Below, in pieces: positions 20,783 to 32,915 of a stretch of 64,000 nucleotides of DNA. Position numbers and translations under genes: made by a program. Positions within the stretch are counted from its first letter, which is position 1; each line of letters opens with the position of its first letter. The stretch is from Podarcis raffonei. Its lineage: Eukaryota; Chordata; Lepidosauria; Squamata; Lacertidae. The notes under the pieces are model-generated. The model ran no database searches, had not been told where the DNA came from, and was given only the letters and a program-made list of their open reading frames with translations. The DNA lies in the NCBI RefSeq assembly GCF_027172205.1, contig NC_070614.1, forward strand, positions 4,307,001-4,371,000, in the 5' to 3' direction.

Positions 20783-22660
20783 TGGTGGGCAGGACCAGAG
20801 ACAAAAGTGGGTGGAGTCAAGCAGGTGGATCTTACCTTTGTTCTGTAGGATGCATTCCAGCCACAAAGTCACACGTGGGCACATCTCTCAAGCAAGAGGC
20901 ATTGTTCCACTTCAAGGATCAATTCCAGCCACACTGAAGCAACTGAGATGGAGTCAGAGCAGGCCCAGCTAAGGGGGTGGCCTCTGGGGAATCCTCAGGG
21001 ACAAATAGGAAGGATCACGGGGATGGAAGGATTGCAGTTGTTTCCTGCTAGAAGCTTTATTCTGCTGGTGGAAGGGCTGACTTGGCTGTTCAGGATCAAA
21101 TCAGCTGCAAACAGCTGCTAACTATCAGTGGGTTTTCTTTTGCCTTCCTTTCTTGCCCTGGCAGCCTGATCCTCCTGCTGACACTGATCAGAAGATGTCT
21201 GTCAGAAGCAATAAACATAGTTTCTCAACCCTTCCTGAGCCATGCAGAGTGACGCTGAAGTAAGGACCTATTGTTGACTGATTTCTAAGGCTCACTGGGC
21301 TGCATTATGTTGTTTAGGAATTAATTTATAGGTTTATATATCACACAAAAATAAAGTATGTAGGCAGTGAACATTGCACATCCTGCCAGGTACATAGTAA
21401 TCACAACAAATGTTGTTAAAATGCGCTGCTTTGTAGCAAACCACAGTGCAATGTATGCTTGCAAAAGCACTTTTACTGCACTCAGTGCTAGCTAGGCTGG
21501 TCAGGGTCCTGTACTTTTTACATAAAAAAGAAAAATATAATTAGCCACAGCTAGGAATGGGAGAGAGCGGATTTGATTCTGCTTGCATTTAAAGGCAAGC
21601 CTATCTAATCCACACTTTGCAAAACAATATACAATCCAAAACCCAAATTTTGCAGTGCACTCTCTAGCCAAGTAATGTGTACAAAAATGCAGATATTAGT
21701 TGGGAGGGGGCAGAATACAATTTATTTATTTTTTATGTAAGGGGAAATTGCTTTGCAAAGATGTGATGAGCATGCAAAATTGCATGCAAACGTGTACATT
21801 AGGAGAAATTCGGACTGGAATCTTGAGTGGTGTCCAGAGCGCTTTCTAGTCCTGTTACACTAGATAAGTTTCCGTTAGTATGGCTTGAAGACGTAGACAA
21901 GGTGCTGGGATCAGTCAGGGTGACCACTTGCACTCTGGACCCTGGACCCTCTTGGCTGACAAAAACTAGCAGGCAGAGGGCAGCTGGCTGGCCCAGGGAG
22001 GTGGTTAATGCCAATCTTCCCTTCTAGGGCAAAGTTCTTGAGCAGCCCAACCCAGGTTTGGAGGGACTTGCCTCCGATACACACAGGTGTGCCAGAGGCA
22101 ACCCAGTGCAACCTAGAGATTCACACTGTTGCAGCAGAAGTTCTGAGGAAACAGAAGCTTTCAGACTCGCTCTTCCTTCCACAGCTCTTTTGTCTACTTC
22201 TTCCCCTCCTGATACATCTGGGGTCTGACTTGCGCCAAGCAGAATGTGGAGGGCTGTAAACAGATGCCCCAGGAAAGAACAGGGGAGCGAAGCCACAGCT
22301 ACATACTTCGTCTCTGCTTTCTCATGTGTTTTAAAGCTACGAAGTGAATTGTAATGTCACCCCCTAGTCAAGGTAACCCATATGCAGCATAGTTCTACGT
22401 ATCCATCGATTATGTCCCACAACTAGAGACAAGTGCCACATTCTGCCACATCATCTGGTGCAAGAAATCTGCCCACTGATGCCATTTGGCCCAGGGAAAC
22501 CTGCAGTTTTATTCCTGCCTGTTAAGACATCAGCGACAGCATTATACCAAAGAAGAGATGTTATGGGCAGGTACACTTGTGCTGATGTTCCAGGGAGGAA
22601 ATGGCATAAAATTATTATTTAATATTTGACCTTATCTGATAGTTGACATGCAGTGGGAGA
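20783..22660. other. Non-coding stretch, no gene seen
   Basis: 20850-21250 is moderately GC-rich and includes CAATAAACATAG near 21210, which recalls an LTR or transcript 3' end, but no terminal repeats or target duplication were found. The overlapping frames at 21799-22296 lack protein features. Confidence 0.4.
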
Positions 22661-22666
22661 TGCTAT

Positions 22667-22689
22667 TTGATTGATTGATTGATTGATTG
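22667..22689 (+). repeat. (TTGA)n short tandem repeat
   Basis: Five to six copies of TTGA/GATT in AT-rich DNA. Confidence 0.9.
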
Positions 22690-25600
22690 CGCAACACTTT
22701 TTTGGTTTTTAGGGACTTTTTATAAAGTACCTCATAAATGTAATAAATAAATGAAAGCTACTACAATCAAATGCCGATTTTTGAGATAAAATTTAAAATT
22801 CTTTGTTTGAATTTCAAATGTGAAATTGCACATTGAATGGCAACATTTGAAACTTTCCGATACTGGCAAAGTTCCTATATTTGTTCAGTTCTACCTGGGA
22901 ATTTCTTTTATCGGTGCAAAATGGTTTCATCTGTAAAATAAGGATGCCAAAGGCACAGGCTGCCTGAGGGGCATCTGCTATAACTAGAAGTCAGAGAGCC
23001 ACTCACTCTTGGAAGAGGTGCAGCCTTGCTACTCTGGGGAATGGTTGATTTCTCTTATCAATGAACTTAAAAATCATTTTGTGAGCTGGAAAGCAGACTG
23101 TGGTTAAAGATTAATGTAATACACATTAATTGGTCATTGGACTCAAGGCGTTTTAAAAGTAGTGTTTAGATTGGAGATCAGCTTAGTAGCATTCAGGCAT
23201 TCTTGATCTTTACCATTTTTTATTATTTGAAAACAAAATATAAGTTAAGAAAAAAATTTCTAATCATGAGGCTGAGTCATCCACTGTCCTTAAACAAACC
23301 AGCCTACTGAAACGGAAGTTCTTCATCTCCTCAGGAGGGTCCACAGGTAACGTCTGCTGACGGACCACACACCTCTAGATCTAAAGGTCTCTAGATCTTG
23401 ATGGCTTGCATTATGTTGCAGGTAATCTGAACCAAACTGGTTGCCAAAAATGAGGAAGCTAAAGACCAAAACACCACTCCAATATTTTAGTGTCAGTAGA
23501 TGGCAGTAAAATCCTTAGCACTCCCTACCAACTGTAGTCCAGTAGCTTAACTTGAAATGGTTTGCAAAACAAACCAAACCTGACTTATTTAATTCACACA
23601 AGCAATATCTTAATCATGAAAAAACCAGACAATTATAATTACAGGAACATTTCTAAAAATCGGAGACTTCAAAGATGGCCTCCATTCTAATGCAACCTGA
23701 ACTTTGGTAAACTCATGTAAAAACAATTCTGCACATCAGCAAAATGCATCTTCTCTTGCTTACTACATTTGTTCAAAGCTTCAGTCTGTGGGATCCCCTA
23801 TGGGACTGCACAAGCAGTCTTCATAAGCCAGTGCTCCAGATGGGACTTATTCAAAGGACCTTCTGATAGAACAAATGTTATGTCTTACAATCCCATGACC
23901 CCATTTGAAAACTTGTCTTGCTATGGAACCTCTTACAGCCACTGAGCTCTCCAAGACCTACATGGCCTGGCCTGACCCAGACTATGCATAAAATAACACC
24001 TCTTGCCAAGATTTCAGTCAGATTTCTACTAATAACTGGTACAAGTGCCACAGATAGGACCTTTAGCTAACTAGACTCAAAAAATTGCATGCAAATAAGC
24101 TACGTCAACCCTAATCAATGTCTGTGGTAGAAAACACTTAACGAATTGTACCGGAAAACCTGAAAAAAGTGAACAATGTACAATCAAGGTACAATGTCTA
24201 GGTGGCTTTCACACAAAGATGGGTGTTTTTTAATGTATTTGATGGCTGAATCAGGACTACAGGAAGCCCTTGAACTGGTTAATGCTTCCAGTAGCATTGC
24301 ACATATATTGTCATGACCATAAAGTAAGTGGGAAGAGGTCATTTCCTTGGCAGATGCTGCTTCAGATGCTGTTATTACAAAGGCAACAACAGCAAGACAG
24401 ACTTTGGGAGTGGATCGCTGTGGTGCAGGTGAAGGTACAACCAGTGCAACCAGTGGCTTCAGTGAAGAATCAACCTTAGAACTATAGATGAGATGAAACA
24501 GCTTTACGGTATTAATATGGTGTCAAGTAGCATAAGCAGGGGCTATCCTTCACAGATGCACTGTTCAGATCTCAGCAAATAATTGATACCACAAAGAAGT
24601 CTATGACTCATCCTCATACAGTTCGTCTGTGGCTGCTGTACATGGAAATGGTTGCTGTTTTATGGAAATTCCTTATAGGTGAATCAACAGGAAGTTGGCA
24701 TTGTGACGCTTTTAAGGCCACAACACCTTAGCCTCATTTCATGTCAGAGAAAGGGGCTTAAAGCCCCTTTGGGTCCCTGTCCTTGGATCTAAGAGCCACA
24801 ACTCATCATGGGTGAGAGATGAAGATGGCCTAACTCTTCTTATAATGTTCCTTCATTGGTATTTCTTTCTGCTTCTTTTCCTCCCATTAAATCTTCCTCT
24901 GTTCATCCTTCCCCCTTTCTTAGCATTCTCTGCTGCTTCTAAGTCAGAAATGGCCCTCCCACACCTCTCTTTTCATTTGTGCCCTCCTTCAGGGCACCTG
25001 GCCTCAATTCCAGGCAGGTGGTGAGGGCAGGGAGCCAGGCTGTCTTGGGATGTCTCCAGCACCCCTGACAGGTGTCTTCACTGGCAGTCTGTGCTAGGCA
25101 TGGCCTTATACTCTGAAGCAACTAATGATGGCCTGTATTCAGATTCGGTCTACATCTATAGGCAGCAGATCTTGTTCATGAGAAGCAACAGCCAGATACA
25201 CACATGCTATTTTCACCTGGCCATTGCATTCCCCAGACAGCTCAGTGCTTAGCAAGGCTCTCTTCAGTTCTCTCAACTCAACAAGTATTTATGAGGAATC
25301 TGAAGAGCACTACTGGAGGTTTTACACATGGGTAAGCTCAGCAAGTTGTGTGGCTCCTAGCAGTGCCAACCTATGCAGAAAGAAACAGGAGCAGAGCACC
25401 GAACAAGTATAGCACCACTTCCAGGCAGGAAGTAGGTGGTGTAGCCACTCATATTATCTGTGATTGTCTCCAGGGTAGAAACTCATTCAGCAATTACCCA
25501 TCTCTATGAAACAGCAAATGGAGTGGTTGTTAGGTCATCAACAGTTACATTGTAAAGATGTTGGGAAGAATATTTTGAGGTCAATAGCTGGGGGGAAAGT

Positions 25601-27485
25601 ACTTCACAATACACATTCAAGAGAGGAAATCAAGTTGCAGCTGTTACACTGTAACACTTACCGTAACTAATGCTGTGGAAGTAGGATCTGAGACCATACA
25701 TACACATCTACAGTTACTTCTTCAACGTTTGGTTTTGGGAGCAAAGAGTATAAGTGAAGATATCTCACGAAACTTCAAATATCAGTTGTGTCAGAAACCA
25801 TCATTACTTCCTGAGAAAGGCAAGTGAGCCCGTCCTTGTTGAAGCCCTGTGGGCCATAATGGGCAGTGAAATTAGAGGAGAGTCCATCAAGTTTTCCTTG
25901 CTGTGGAAGTTTAGATGGTGGTCCACTTCTTAAAGACCGAATAAGATGTAGCCCCTCTGTGCAAAGGCAATTTGTGACATGTATGTGAATTATCTTTTTC
26001 GGAAGTACCTCTGAGATGGTCACAAGGTGTTGGCATGCAAGTGAGCTTCACAGGTAGCAAAGCTGTTCAAAGAAAGGAGGAGCATTTCCTTGCTAACAAG
26101 ACCAACAAGCAGGAGCTCATGGATAAACTAGGTACAAAATTGATGGACAGTGTTTGGATAGACTATGAAATGGTTTATGAGCAGAAAACTAGGGAAGGGT
26201 AATTTCAGAAAACTGACCTGTTAAAGCAGTCATGGCACCAGCCCTCCGGGGCTTGTTAGTGCATGTAGGTGCAAGTCTCAGAACAGCTGCAAGAACGGCC
26301 AGGGCAGCTGCAGAAAACAACAGGATCAGAGTGTCAAGTGGCCTGGTGTCAGCTATTGCAATTCGCCTGCTTTTTCTCACTGAAACCTCACCGACGAGGC
26401 ATAACACAAATGAAATGTACTTGGATGCTGTATTGTATTTTGTAATATTTGTGATTTGATGGCAAATGTACACCAGTACATGTATCCTAGGTCTCTAAAA
26501 TTACTGAAGGTGGAGAGTAACAGATGCATTTTGCTGATGTAGATAATATAGTGTGCATTTGCCAAAGTTCCGTGCTAGATCGCATTAGAATGACAGCCAT
26601 CCATGCAATTTTGGGGATGTTCCTCTGATTATAACTTTGATTGTTGACATGTTCAATACACTGTTCATATGCATTAAATGACAGATTTTTTTTTCCTTTG
26701 CAATAAAGTTGACATTGGGCCCCAATTTTCAGTAGATATATTGGATTACAGAGAGAAGTTGCAAGAGAACCCCAAGCCGCACTCTGGTGCCTGTAAGGGC
26801 TGATTGATCAGACAAGGTTTCTTCACTTCTGCCTTGCTAAGAAAGCAGCAGGCAACAATCTGAAGAACAGTCGCTCCGTACAGCTGGTTTTATGCTCCTT
26901 AGGAAAGCCTTCCAGCGCCAATGTGTCTGTAAATTCAACATGACAGGAAATTTCTCTGTAGAAAAACATAGCCATTCCCACAGTGGAGGCCCTGTAGTGT
27001 TCGGCTTGTAGTACTGTCAAAAACACTCCTATCAGAGAACCATGAAAGAGGAAGAGAGTTCTGGTGCTGAAAAGTGCTAGGCTAAAACTTGGGAGGTCTT
27101 GCTGGTCTTGTTGCAGGTGAATCTCACCTTATAAAAACTCCCAGGGGCTGATGGCGAAGGAAAGTGGGCTGACAAATGACGGCTAATGACTGTGTTTGAC
27201 TTCAGTTTTAAATGTATTCATAACAGCCATTCAGGACTCGTACTTCCCATATGAAGAGTTGGAGAAAGCACCATCTGTGGTGTCAGCACTGCTCTGGCCA
27301 CATTCGTGCACCCAAGCCATTCCTTGAAAGAGCAGTTATCAAGTGGTGGATGTGAAGAAAGGGAACCACCACGCAGACTTCCAAGGAACTGAACCATGCC
27401 ATGGCTGATATTCCACCCACAAAGCCCTGTGAATGCCACTCCATCCCTTTAGCAGGGGTGAAGTTGCCACCATATCACCCCCACC
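22690..27485. other. Long non-coding stretch, no gene seen
   Basis: The longest frames are under 95 codons. 24810-25000 has a hydrophobic frame rich in Leu and Phe that looks like chance in a CT-rich strand. A broken frame near 26090-26170 ('HFLANKTNKQELMDKLGTK') is faintly like sequences found in some transposon-derived proteins, but the match is too short to call. No RNA gene was recognised. Confidence 0.4.
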
Positions 27486-27524
27486 CCCAACATTTCTCCA
27501 GCGAAAATAGAGACACCCCACACC

Positions 27525-27665
27525 CCCTTTATTGGGAGAGGACACAAGCTTGTTGCTCCCAGACTTTGGAACTCCCTTCCTGCATTGTTTTTCTGCGTTG
27601 TAAATTGCCCTGTGATCATCAGATGAAGGGCAGTATATAAATTTAATAAATACATAAAATAATAA
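27525..27665 (+). mobile_element. L2-like LINE 3' tail
   Basis: GTTGCTCCCAGACTTTGGAA gives the 'LWNSLP'-type block of the last coding region. It is followed by GCCCTGTGATCATCAGATGA and AGGGCAGTATATAAATTTAA, ending in AATAAATACATAAAATAAT. Tail type is the same as at 32.6 kb and differs from the 17.8-kb type. Truncated at the 5' side. Confidence 0.65.
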
Positions 27666-27669
27666 TTCA

Positions 27670-28165
27670 ACCCACCCAGCCAATTCTGTCCCAGCAGAGC
27701 CCCACACATTGGATTTGCCAGGGACCTGCATAGGCCAGACTATCCTGATTGTGTCCCAATTGTGTTTTTGTATTATTCTAAACCTAGACCACCCCCCCTC
27801 AGAATCAAGGAGAGCCAGGCAGGAGATCTTTTGCTTCTTTATATATCCCCCCCCTCTCCAAGCCTCTCAAGGTAGCATTCATGGTTTTCCATTTCCCCAT
27901 GTCATCTTCACAACCAGCCTGCGAGGTAGGCTAGGCCGAGAGACAGTGACTTGCTCAAAGTCTCACGTTGAGTTTCATGGCTGAGTGGTAATTTTAGCCC
28001 TGCTCTGCCAGAGCCTAGTTCAGAAAATATCTCACCACTTTATTCCATACTCTGGAAAGACCTTAAAGTGAATGAGCTGGAGGAGGGAAACAAACTTTTC
28101 CCATAGGTTTGGGAGTTTATGGAGCCAGTGGTTAACAGTTATGTTTGGCACCTTTTCATTGTCCC
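27670..28165. other. Non-coding stretch, no gene seen
   Basis: C-rich tracts near 27783 and 27849. One 91-codon frame (27709-27984) has no recognisable domain. Confidence 0.4.
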
Positions 28166-28167
28166 CC

Positions 28168-28330
28168 GCTCCACCCAGTGCCTTTTTTCTGGGGGGACGC
28201 ATACCCCTAAACATTTTGTGAATTTAAGTTTGGTCTCATTGAGGGGCAGTATTTCAATATGAGAAGGAAAATGAGAGTACCCCTAAATATTTTTAAGGGG
28301 AGGAGCAATGGCTCCACCTATGCAATCTCC
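28168..28330. mobile_element. Probable MITE with CCTTTTTTCTGG start
   Basis: A repeat begins AGTGCCTTTTTTCTGGGG and carries TACCCCTAAACATTTTGTG near the left and TACCCCTAAATATTTTTAAG near the right. I recognise this as a common lizard repeat, but this copy has lost a clear right terminus. Its start resembles the element at 6247. Confidence 0.4.
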
Positions 28331-29755
28331 TAGTTGCCCTACCAGCTGCCACTCACAACTTCCTATGTAATAGGCACTGAACCATATTTTAAACACTAAA
28401 CACACACAATCCTGTTCTTTCCTCCCTTCACCTTCTCTGCTGTGGCCCCAAGGAGGCATCTAATTCCCTTTTCAACTAACCACTGTTTCTCATTTTTTTC
28501 TGAACTAGGACAAACAATGGTTAGTTTAAACTACAATTTATCCCACAAGCCATGGCTTCATCTTGACTTGTTTGGAATTGAAAGTTGGAAATGGAATCAG
28601 ATTCTTCCAGTCTCCTCAGTCATGCCAGAGGAGGAGAACGGAGGGGTAGCAACTGTTCACACAACACAGAATTATAGTGAGGTCATTATGCAACATGCCA
28701 TGTGAAATTCCACCCTCACACACAGTTCAATATTTGGAGGAAAAAGAAACCTGCATCCAGGCCCCCACAAAACACACACACACACACACGAGAAGTTAAT
28801 GTTAATGTACAGAGGTGGTTCTTAATTGTGTTTCTCCCAACAGCATATAAAATTTTCAGACACCCTTGGTATGGTAGCTTGGGTTTAAATTTCACTCACT
28901 GTGCTTCAGTCATAAGGAAATTTCCTGTGTTTCTGGGAGAAAGAGTTAAAATCAGGAACCAGCTCTGTACAATTTGAAGCTCACATGCTCTGCCCCTCAA
29001 CCCTGCCTTTACTCGTTGCTTTTAGATAATCAGTATGTTTTGTTGAATAACCAGCATACTTCCTAACATAGCTGGAGAGAATTTCATAATAGAGTTCATT
29101 CATTATTATTAAAAACACACACACAACAGCAAAGCTTGTATTCTTACATCATTTCAATGAGCATTTCAGAATTAAATGGCAATCATAAGACCGCCAGCCT
29201 ACACACGAGGAAGTGGTTTCCTCAGGCTTGCCAGATTAAAGAGTGACATCACATTATCTTCGTCAGTACAGATTCCAGTTCTTCGATAACAGGCAAATAT
29301 GGAAAATAGCTTCTTGTGTCATCATGTCGGGTTCTGCTTTCCACTCTTTCATTTATCTTTTTTAAATGTACTTGCCCTAATCTCAAAACCTGACCTCCGT
29401 GGAAATACTGCAATGAGCAGCCGCCCAGGCCAAAGCTTGGGATATGAAACAAATGGTAGAAATGTTCTCAGTTTTCAGTGCTGGCTTCTGCCGCAGCTGG
29501 GAGGGGGAAAAAATGAGTTGTGGGTTTCCCCTTTCTAGGGTTTTTTTTTTTTTAAAAAAGTTGTTTTTCCGATTCCTGTCAGACACTCCCACCCCCACAC
29601 ACATACACACACAAAAGCCAAATGAACACAAATCGTGCTTTGCTGCTTTTGTATCAGTGGCTGCTTTCTCAATGGAGGTCAGTAGTTCTTGCCTACCATA
29701 AAATAACTAGCAAGACAACCCACTATGAAATCTTAACTCGCTGATATAGGAGTCA
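28331..29755. other. Non-coding stretch, no gene seen
   Basis: Holds a (CA)9 run at about 28771-28789, A/T runs near 29552 and short frames without features. Nothing else is recognised. Confidence 0.4.
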
Positions 29756-29756
29756 A

Positions 29757-30742
29757 CCCTTGGCGCAATTACTCTACGGGGCCCAAATCTGGACGGGAAA
29801 TCATTGCCGCACACTTGAAACGGTCCAGTCTAAATTTTTAAGACAGATTCTAGCTGTTCCACCATGCGTACCAAATGCGGCCCTACGGCTGGAGACTGGC
29901 CTCCTCTCCGTCAAAACCCGGACCTGGCTAAGAACATTCAACTATTGGCTTCACTTAAACTTAAACCCATCCAGACTACTACCTCTAGTAGCACGAGATG
30001 CTCATAGAAGTCGGTGGTCCAAAGTAGTGCATCAAAAACTACTTACATGTGGCCTCCAAGCACAGCATCTCCTGAAAATGGGTCTCCCCAAGGCAAAAAC
30101 CTTTATTGACCAGCGCATGAAGGATATTGAGCAACAGAATAATCTGGCCTATATTAAGAAATTTAGTGCTTGGTACGCTTATCTGCCCCCCTCCCACTTT
30201 GATTTTCGGGCACCTTATTTGTCTACCTTAACCATTCCAAAACTCAGACGGGCCTTTACACTGGCCAGACTAAATATGTTACCATCAGCTGTTCTTGAAG
30301 GTAGATATCAAAAAATTTCTTTCGAGAACCGGCTCTGCCCCTGTGGAGCTGGCTACGTAGAGACTGTGTCACACGTTCTCTTGTCCTGCTCCCTATATAA
30401 AGATCTCAGGGACGAGACCATCACGCCGCTCCTATCTGCCATCCCGGGCCGCTCTTGTGAAGCCAAATTGTTCTCACTCCTAGCCGACCAGAACAGCTCG
30501 ACAACAGAGAAGGTTGCCAAATTTATCGAGAGAGCAATGAGACTGAGAGCTGCTATCTGAATGACATCTGTGTCGTCACCTGGATTCCTCGCCTAGGATT
30601 TTATTATTATTATCATTACCTCTGCCAAGTTTTAAGTACTGAGATTATTTTATGATAACTATTTCCGTAATGTATTTTTGTTTTTGTCTGTCCTTTGATG
30701 CTATGGCCTGTTGGCTACGCAAATAAAGTCTATTCTTACATT
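29757..30742 (+). mobile_element. 5'-truncated LINE with a 266-codon open reverse-transcriptase C-terminus
   Basis: An open frame of 266 codons runs to a TGA at 30558-30560. There is no ATG at its left edge: the listed start is a TTG where the frame enters from the truncation point. It begins 'AQLLYGAQIW' and 'LETVQSKFLRQIL', the thumb-like region seen downstream of the RT palm in Jockey/I-group LINEs. A C-x-C-x9-H-x4-C knuckle (residues C193, C195, H205, C210) precedes the basic end. The 3' UTR finishes TTGGCTACGCAAATAAAG at about 30728, with an AATAAA signal. RT palm and endonuclease are absent. Clade is uncertain; Vingi or a relative is my best guess. The unbroken frame implies a relatively recent insertion. 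Confidence 0.8.
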
Positions 30743-30744
30743 CC

Positions 30745-32550
30745 TAGAGGCCAAGGTCCCTTTGCCCCCCAACAAAAAAATTTTTTGAAGGGGATGGGGG
30801 AGCCCCAAAGTTGATGTGCATTGCCATTCAAATGGTGTGTGTGCACCATGTCATGTGATAGATTATGTGGGGGCAGGGCTTACCTGGGTCCCCCAATATT
30901 TTATTCAAGTTGGCACCCTTGCAAGGGCATTTGACTCACCCTTTTCAGTGATTTGGATCCTGAACCAAACTGAGCTAATCCAAGTGGTTCAGGCTTTTGG
31001 CAAATCAGACTGAGACACGCCTATAAAAATAAACTTTACCCCCAAAAGTATATTGAGGCTGCACTGGATCAGCCCATCCAGAGTGATTCGGGGCTGTCTA
31101 TTACTTCTCTTGATCTGGACAGTATACTTCTGTTGATGTAGCTTAGAATAGCATTAGCCTTTTTTTTTGCTATTGCATCACCATGTTGACTCATGTTAAT
31201 ACTCCCATATTAAGAGCTCAGATTTGTCTTGCTTGTTTCCTATACTCTGTGCATTGGCACAGAGATGGAGGCATAGAAGTGAGCCTTCTTTACTGCCTCA
31301 TTGCCATACACTAAACATGATGATATGGTTTCACTTGCCCTCAGTCAGGTTAAAAGCTCAGTTTTTGCCACTTGTGGTGTACCCAACCCTTAATTCCTGG
31401 GCATATCAGTTGTGCAGGGCAGGTTCCACAGCACCAGACATCGTGCTCAGGGGTAACCATTTCAAGAGCCTGAAGGGTCTCACTGTTAAACGGTGAGATG
31501 GGGCTTCAAAGGGGTCATCTACTCTAGCTGCTGGGAAGAAAAAAACAGGGCACTTAAGAATCCATTGGGTTCCATTAGTTTCTGGGTGCAGACTATCTGA
31601 ATCATTCTACCACCCCTGGAGGGGAGGATCAGAACTGTAAGTCCAAACTTCACCAGGACGGCAGGGTGTTATCCACCAGCGCCCCCATCTTGAGAACACC
31701 CCTTCCTCTATCTGGAGCAAATCTTGTGTGCCAGATCAATGAAGTATGCACAAATGTAGCAGGGTTGTTAATCTTCAGTCTATTACATAATAGATGGTGA
31801 ATATTTATCCTACGTGGCTCGAAGTATAAGTCTCTTAGCAACCACAAGGTCTGGTAGAGTCCTTTTTCATTCTCTAATAGTCAATTCCCATACAACAGGG
31901 ATATAATTCAAAAGTACATGAACATCTGCAAACATCAAGAATTTCTCCAGTGGAAAATTAATATTGTTATAGCTTTGCTGTAACAGGTGGTGGTGTTCAG
32001 TCTTGATGATAGTCATAGAGCCTGTATATGTGAGGTTAGAATCTATGAGGGGAAACCTGATGAACCAGCCAAGCCACTTGCTTTGTTAAGGTTGGCCACT
32101 TCAGTACTGCCCTTGGTTGGCCAGTTCAGCACTCCCATTTACTTGCCCCTAAAGGTTGCCATACAGACAAATGGGTGGGCCTTTCCCCACTTCACCAGGT
32201 TGGGTGCCATGTCATCTTAGGATGGAGAATAATAGGCCAAGGTTGGGGGAGGCTGCCCGTGAGAGAGTTTGACTGGTGCTGGAAGCCAAGGACAGAGGAG
32301 CATGTCTTGCTCTGTGCTGTGAAGGGGCCTTCCTGGAAACCAAATGCAGAGGCAAGTTCTGTTTTAATGCTTTGGGCCCCTCCATCCTATGCTCAGGTTG
32401 TATTTACCGGTATGTGTAAATAAAACCACATATCACAACGACACCACAGTCTCCATTGACCTTCATGCCAAGGAAACCGAACGCTGGGTCAACCCTCAGG
32501 ACAGTAATACCTCAAGAACTGCATCTCCCCATATGAACCGACCTAGACCC
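30745..32550. other. Non-coding stretch, no gene seen
   Basis: Small frames only (65-90 codons). No repeat or RNA gene was recognised with confidence. Confidence 0.4.
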
Positions 32551-32554
32551 TGCA

Positions 32555-32915
32555 ACCTTCATTGGAGGCCTTCTCCATGTGCCTCCTCCATGAGAGGTCT
32601 GGAGGGTGGCAACACGAGAACGGGGCCTTTTCTGCAGTGGTTCCCCACTTGTGGAATGCTCTCCCCAGGGAGGCTTGTTTGGCATCTTCCTTATACACCT
32701 TTAGGTGCCAGGTGAAAACATTCCTCTTCAACCAGGCCTTCGGCGGATTAACAGTCAAACACTTTATTATTGTGTCTGGGGGGTGGGGTATTGTGTTGTT
32801 GTTGTTTTGCTTTTGTTTCTGTTTTATTATTTATTTTGTGTTTTCCTTTTCTATTTTGATGCTGCGAACCACTCTGTGACCTTCGGATGAAGGGTGGTAT
32901 ACAAATATAATTAAT
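32555..32915 (+). mobile_element. L2-like LINE 3' end
   Basis: The frame over 32618-32760 reads 'GAFSAVVPHLWNALPREA' then 'LYTFRCQVKTFLFNQAF', the terminal block of L2-group RT proteins ('FSVxAPxLWNxLP...FRxxLKTxLFxxAF'). It is followed by a T/G-rich stretch, GATGCTGCGAACCACTCTGTG and CTTCGGATGAAGGGTGGTATACAAATA. Unlike the upstream part, which is lost, this block has no stop until after 'AFGG'. A 71-codon minus frame across it is only a shadow. Confidence 0.75.

Noticed and set aside
20848-21250. Possible second solo LTR
   Set aside because: There is a CAATAAACATAG near the right side, but no TG...CA boundaries with a matching target duplication.
24270-24480. Gln-rich peptide
   Set aside because: Short frame in a CAACAGCAA-type low-complexity stretch, no further support.
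26085-26175. Transposon-protein-like peptide 'HFLANKTNKQELMDKLG'
   Set aside because: About 20 residues only; flanking translation gives nothing consistent.
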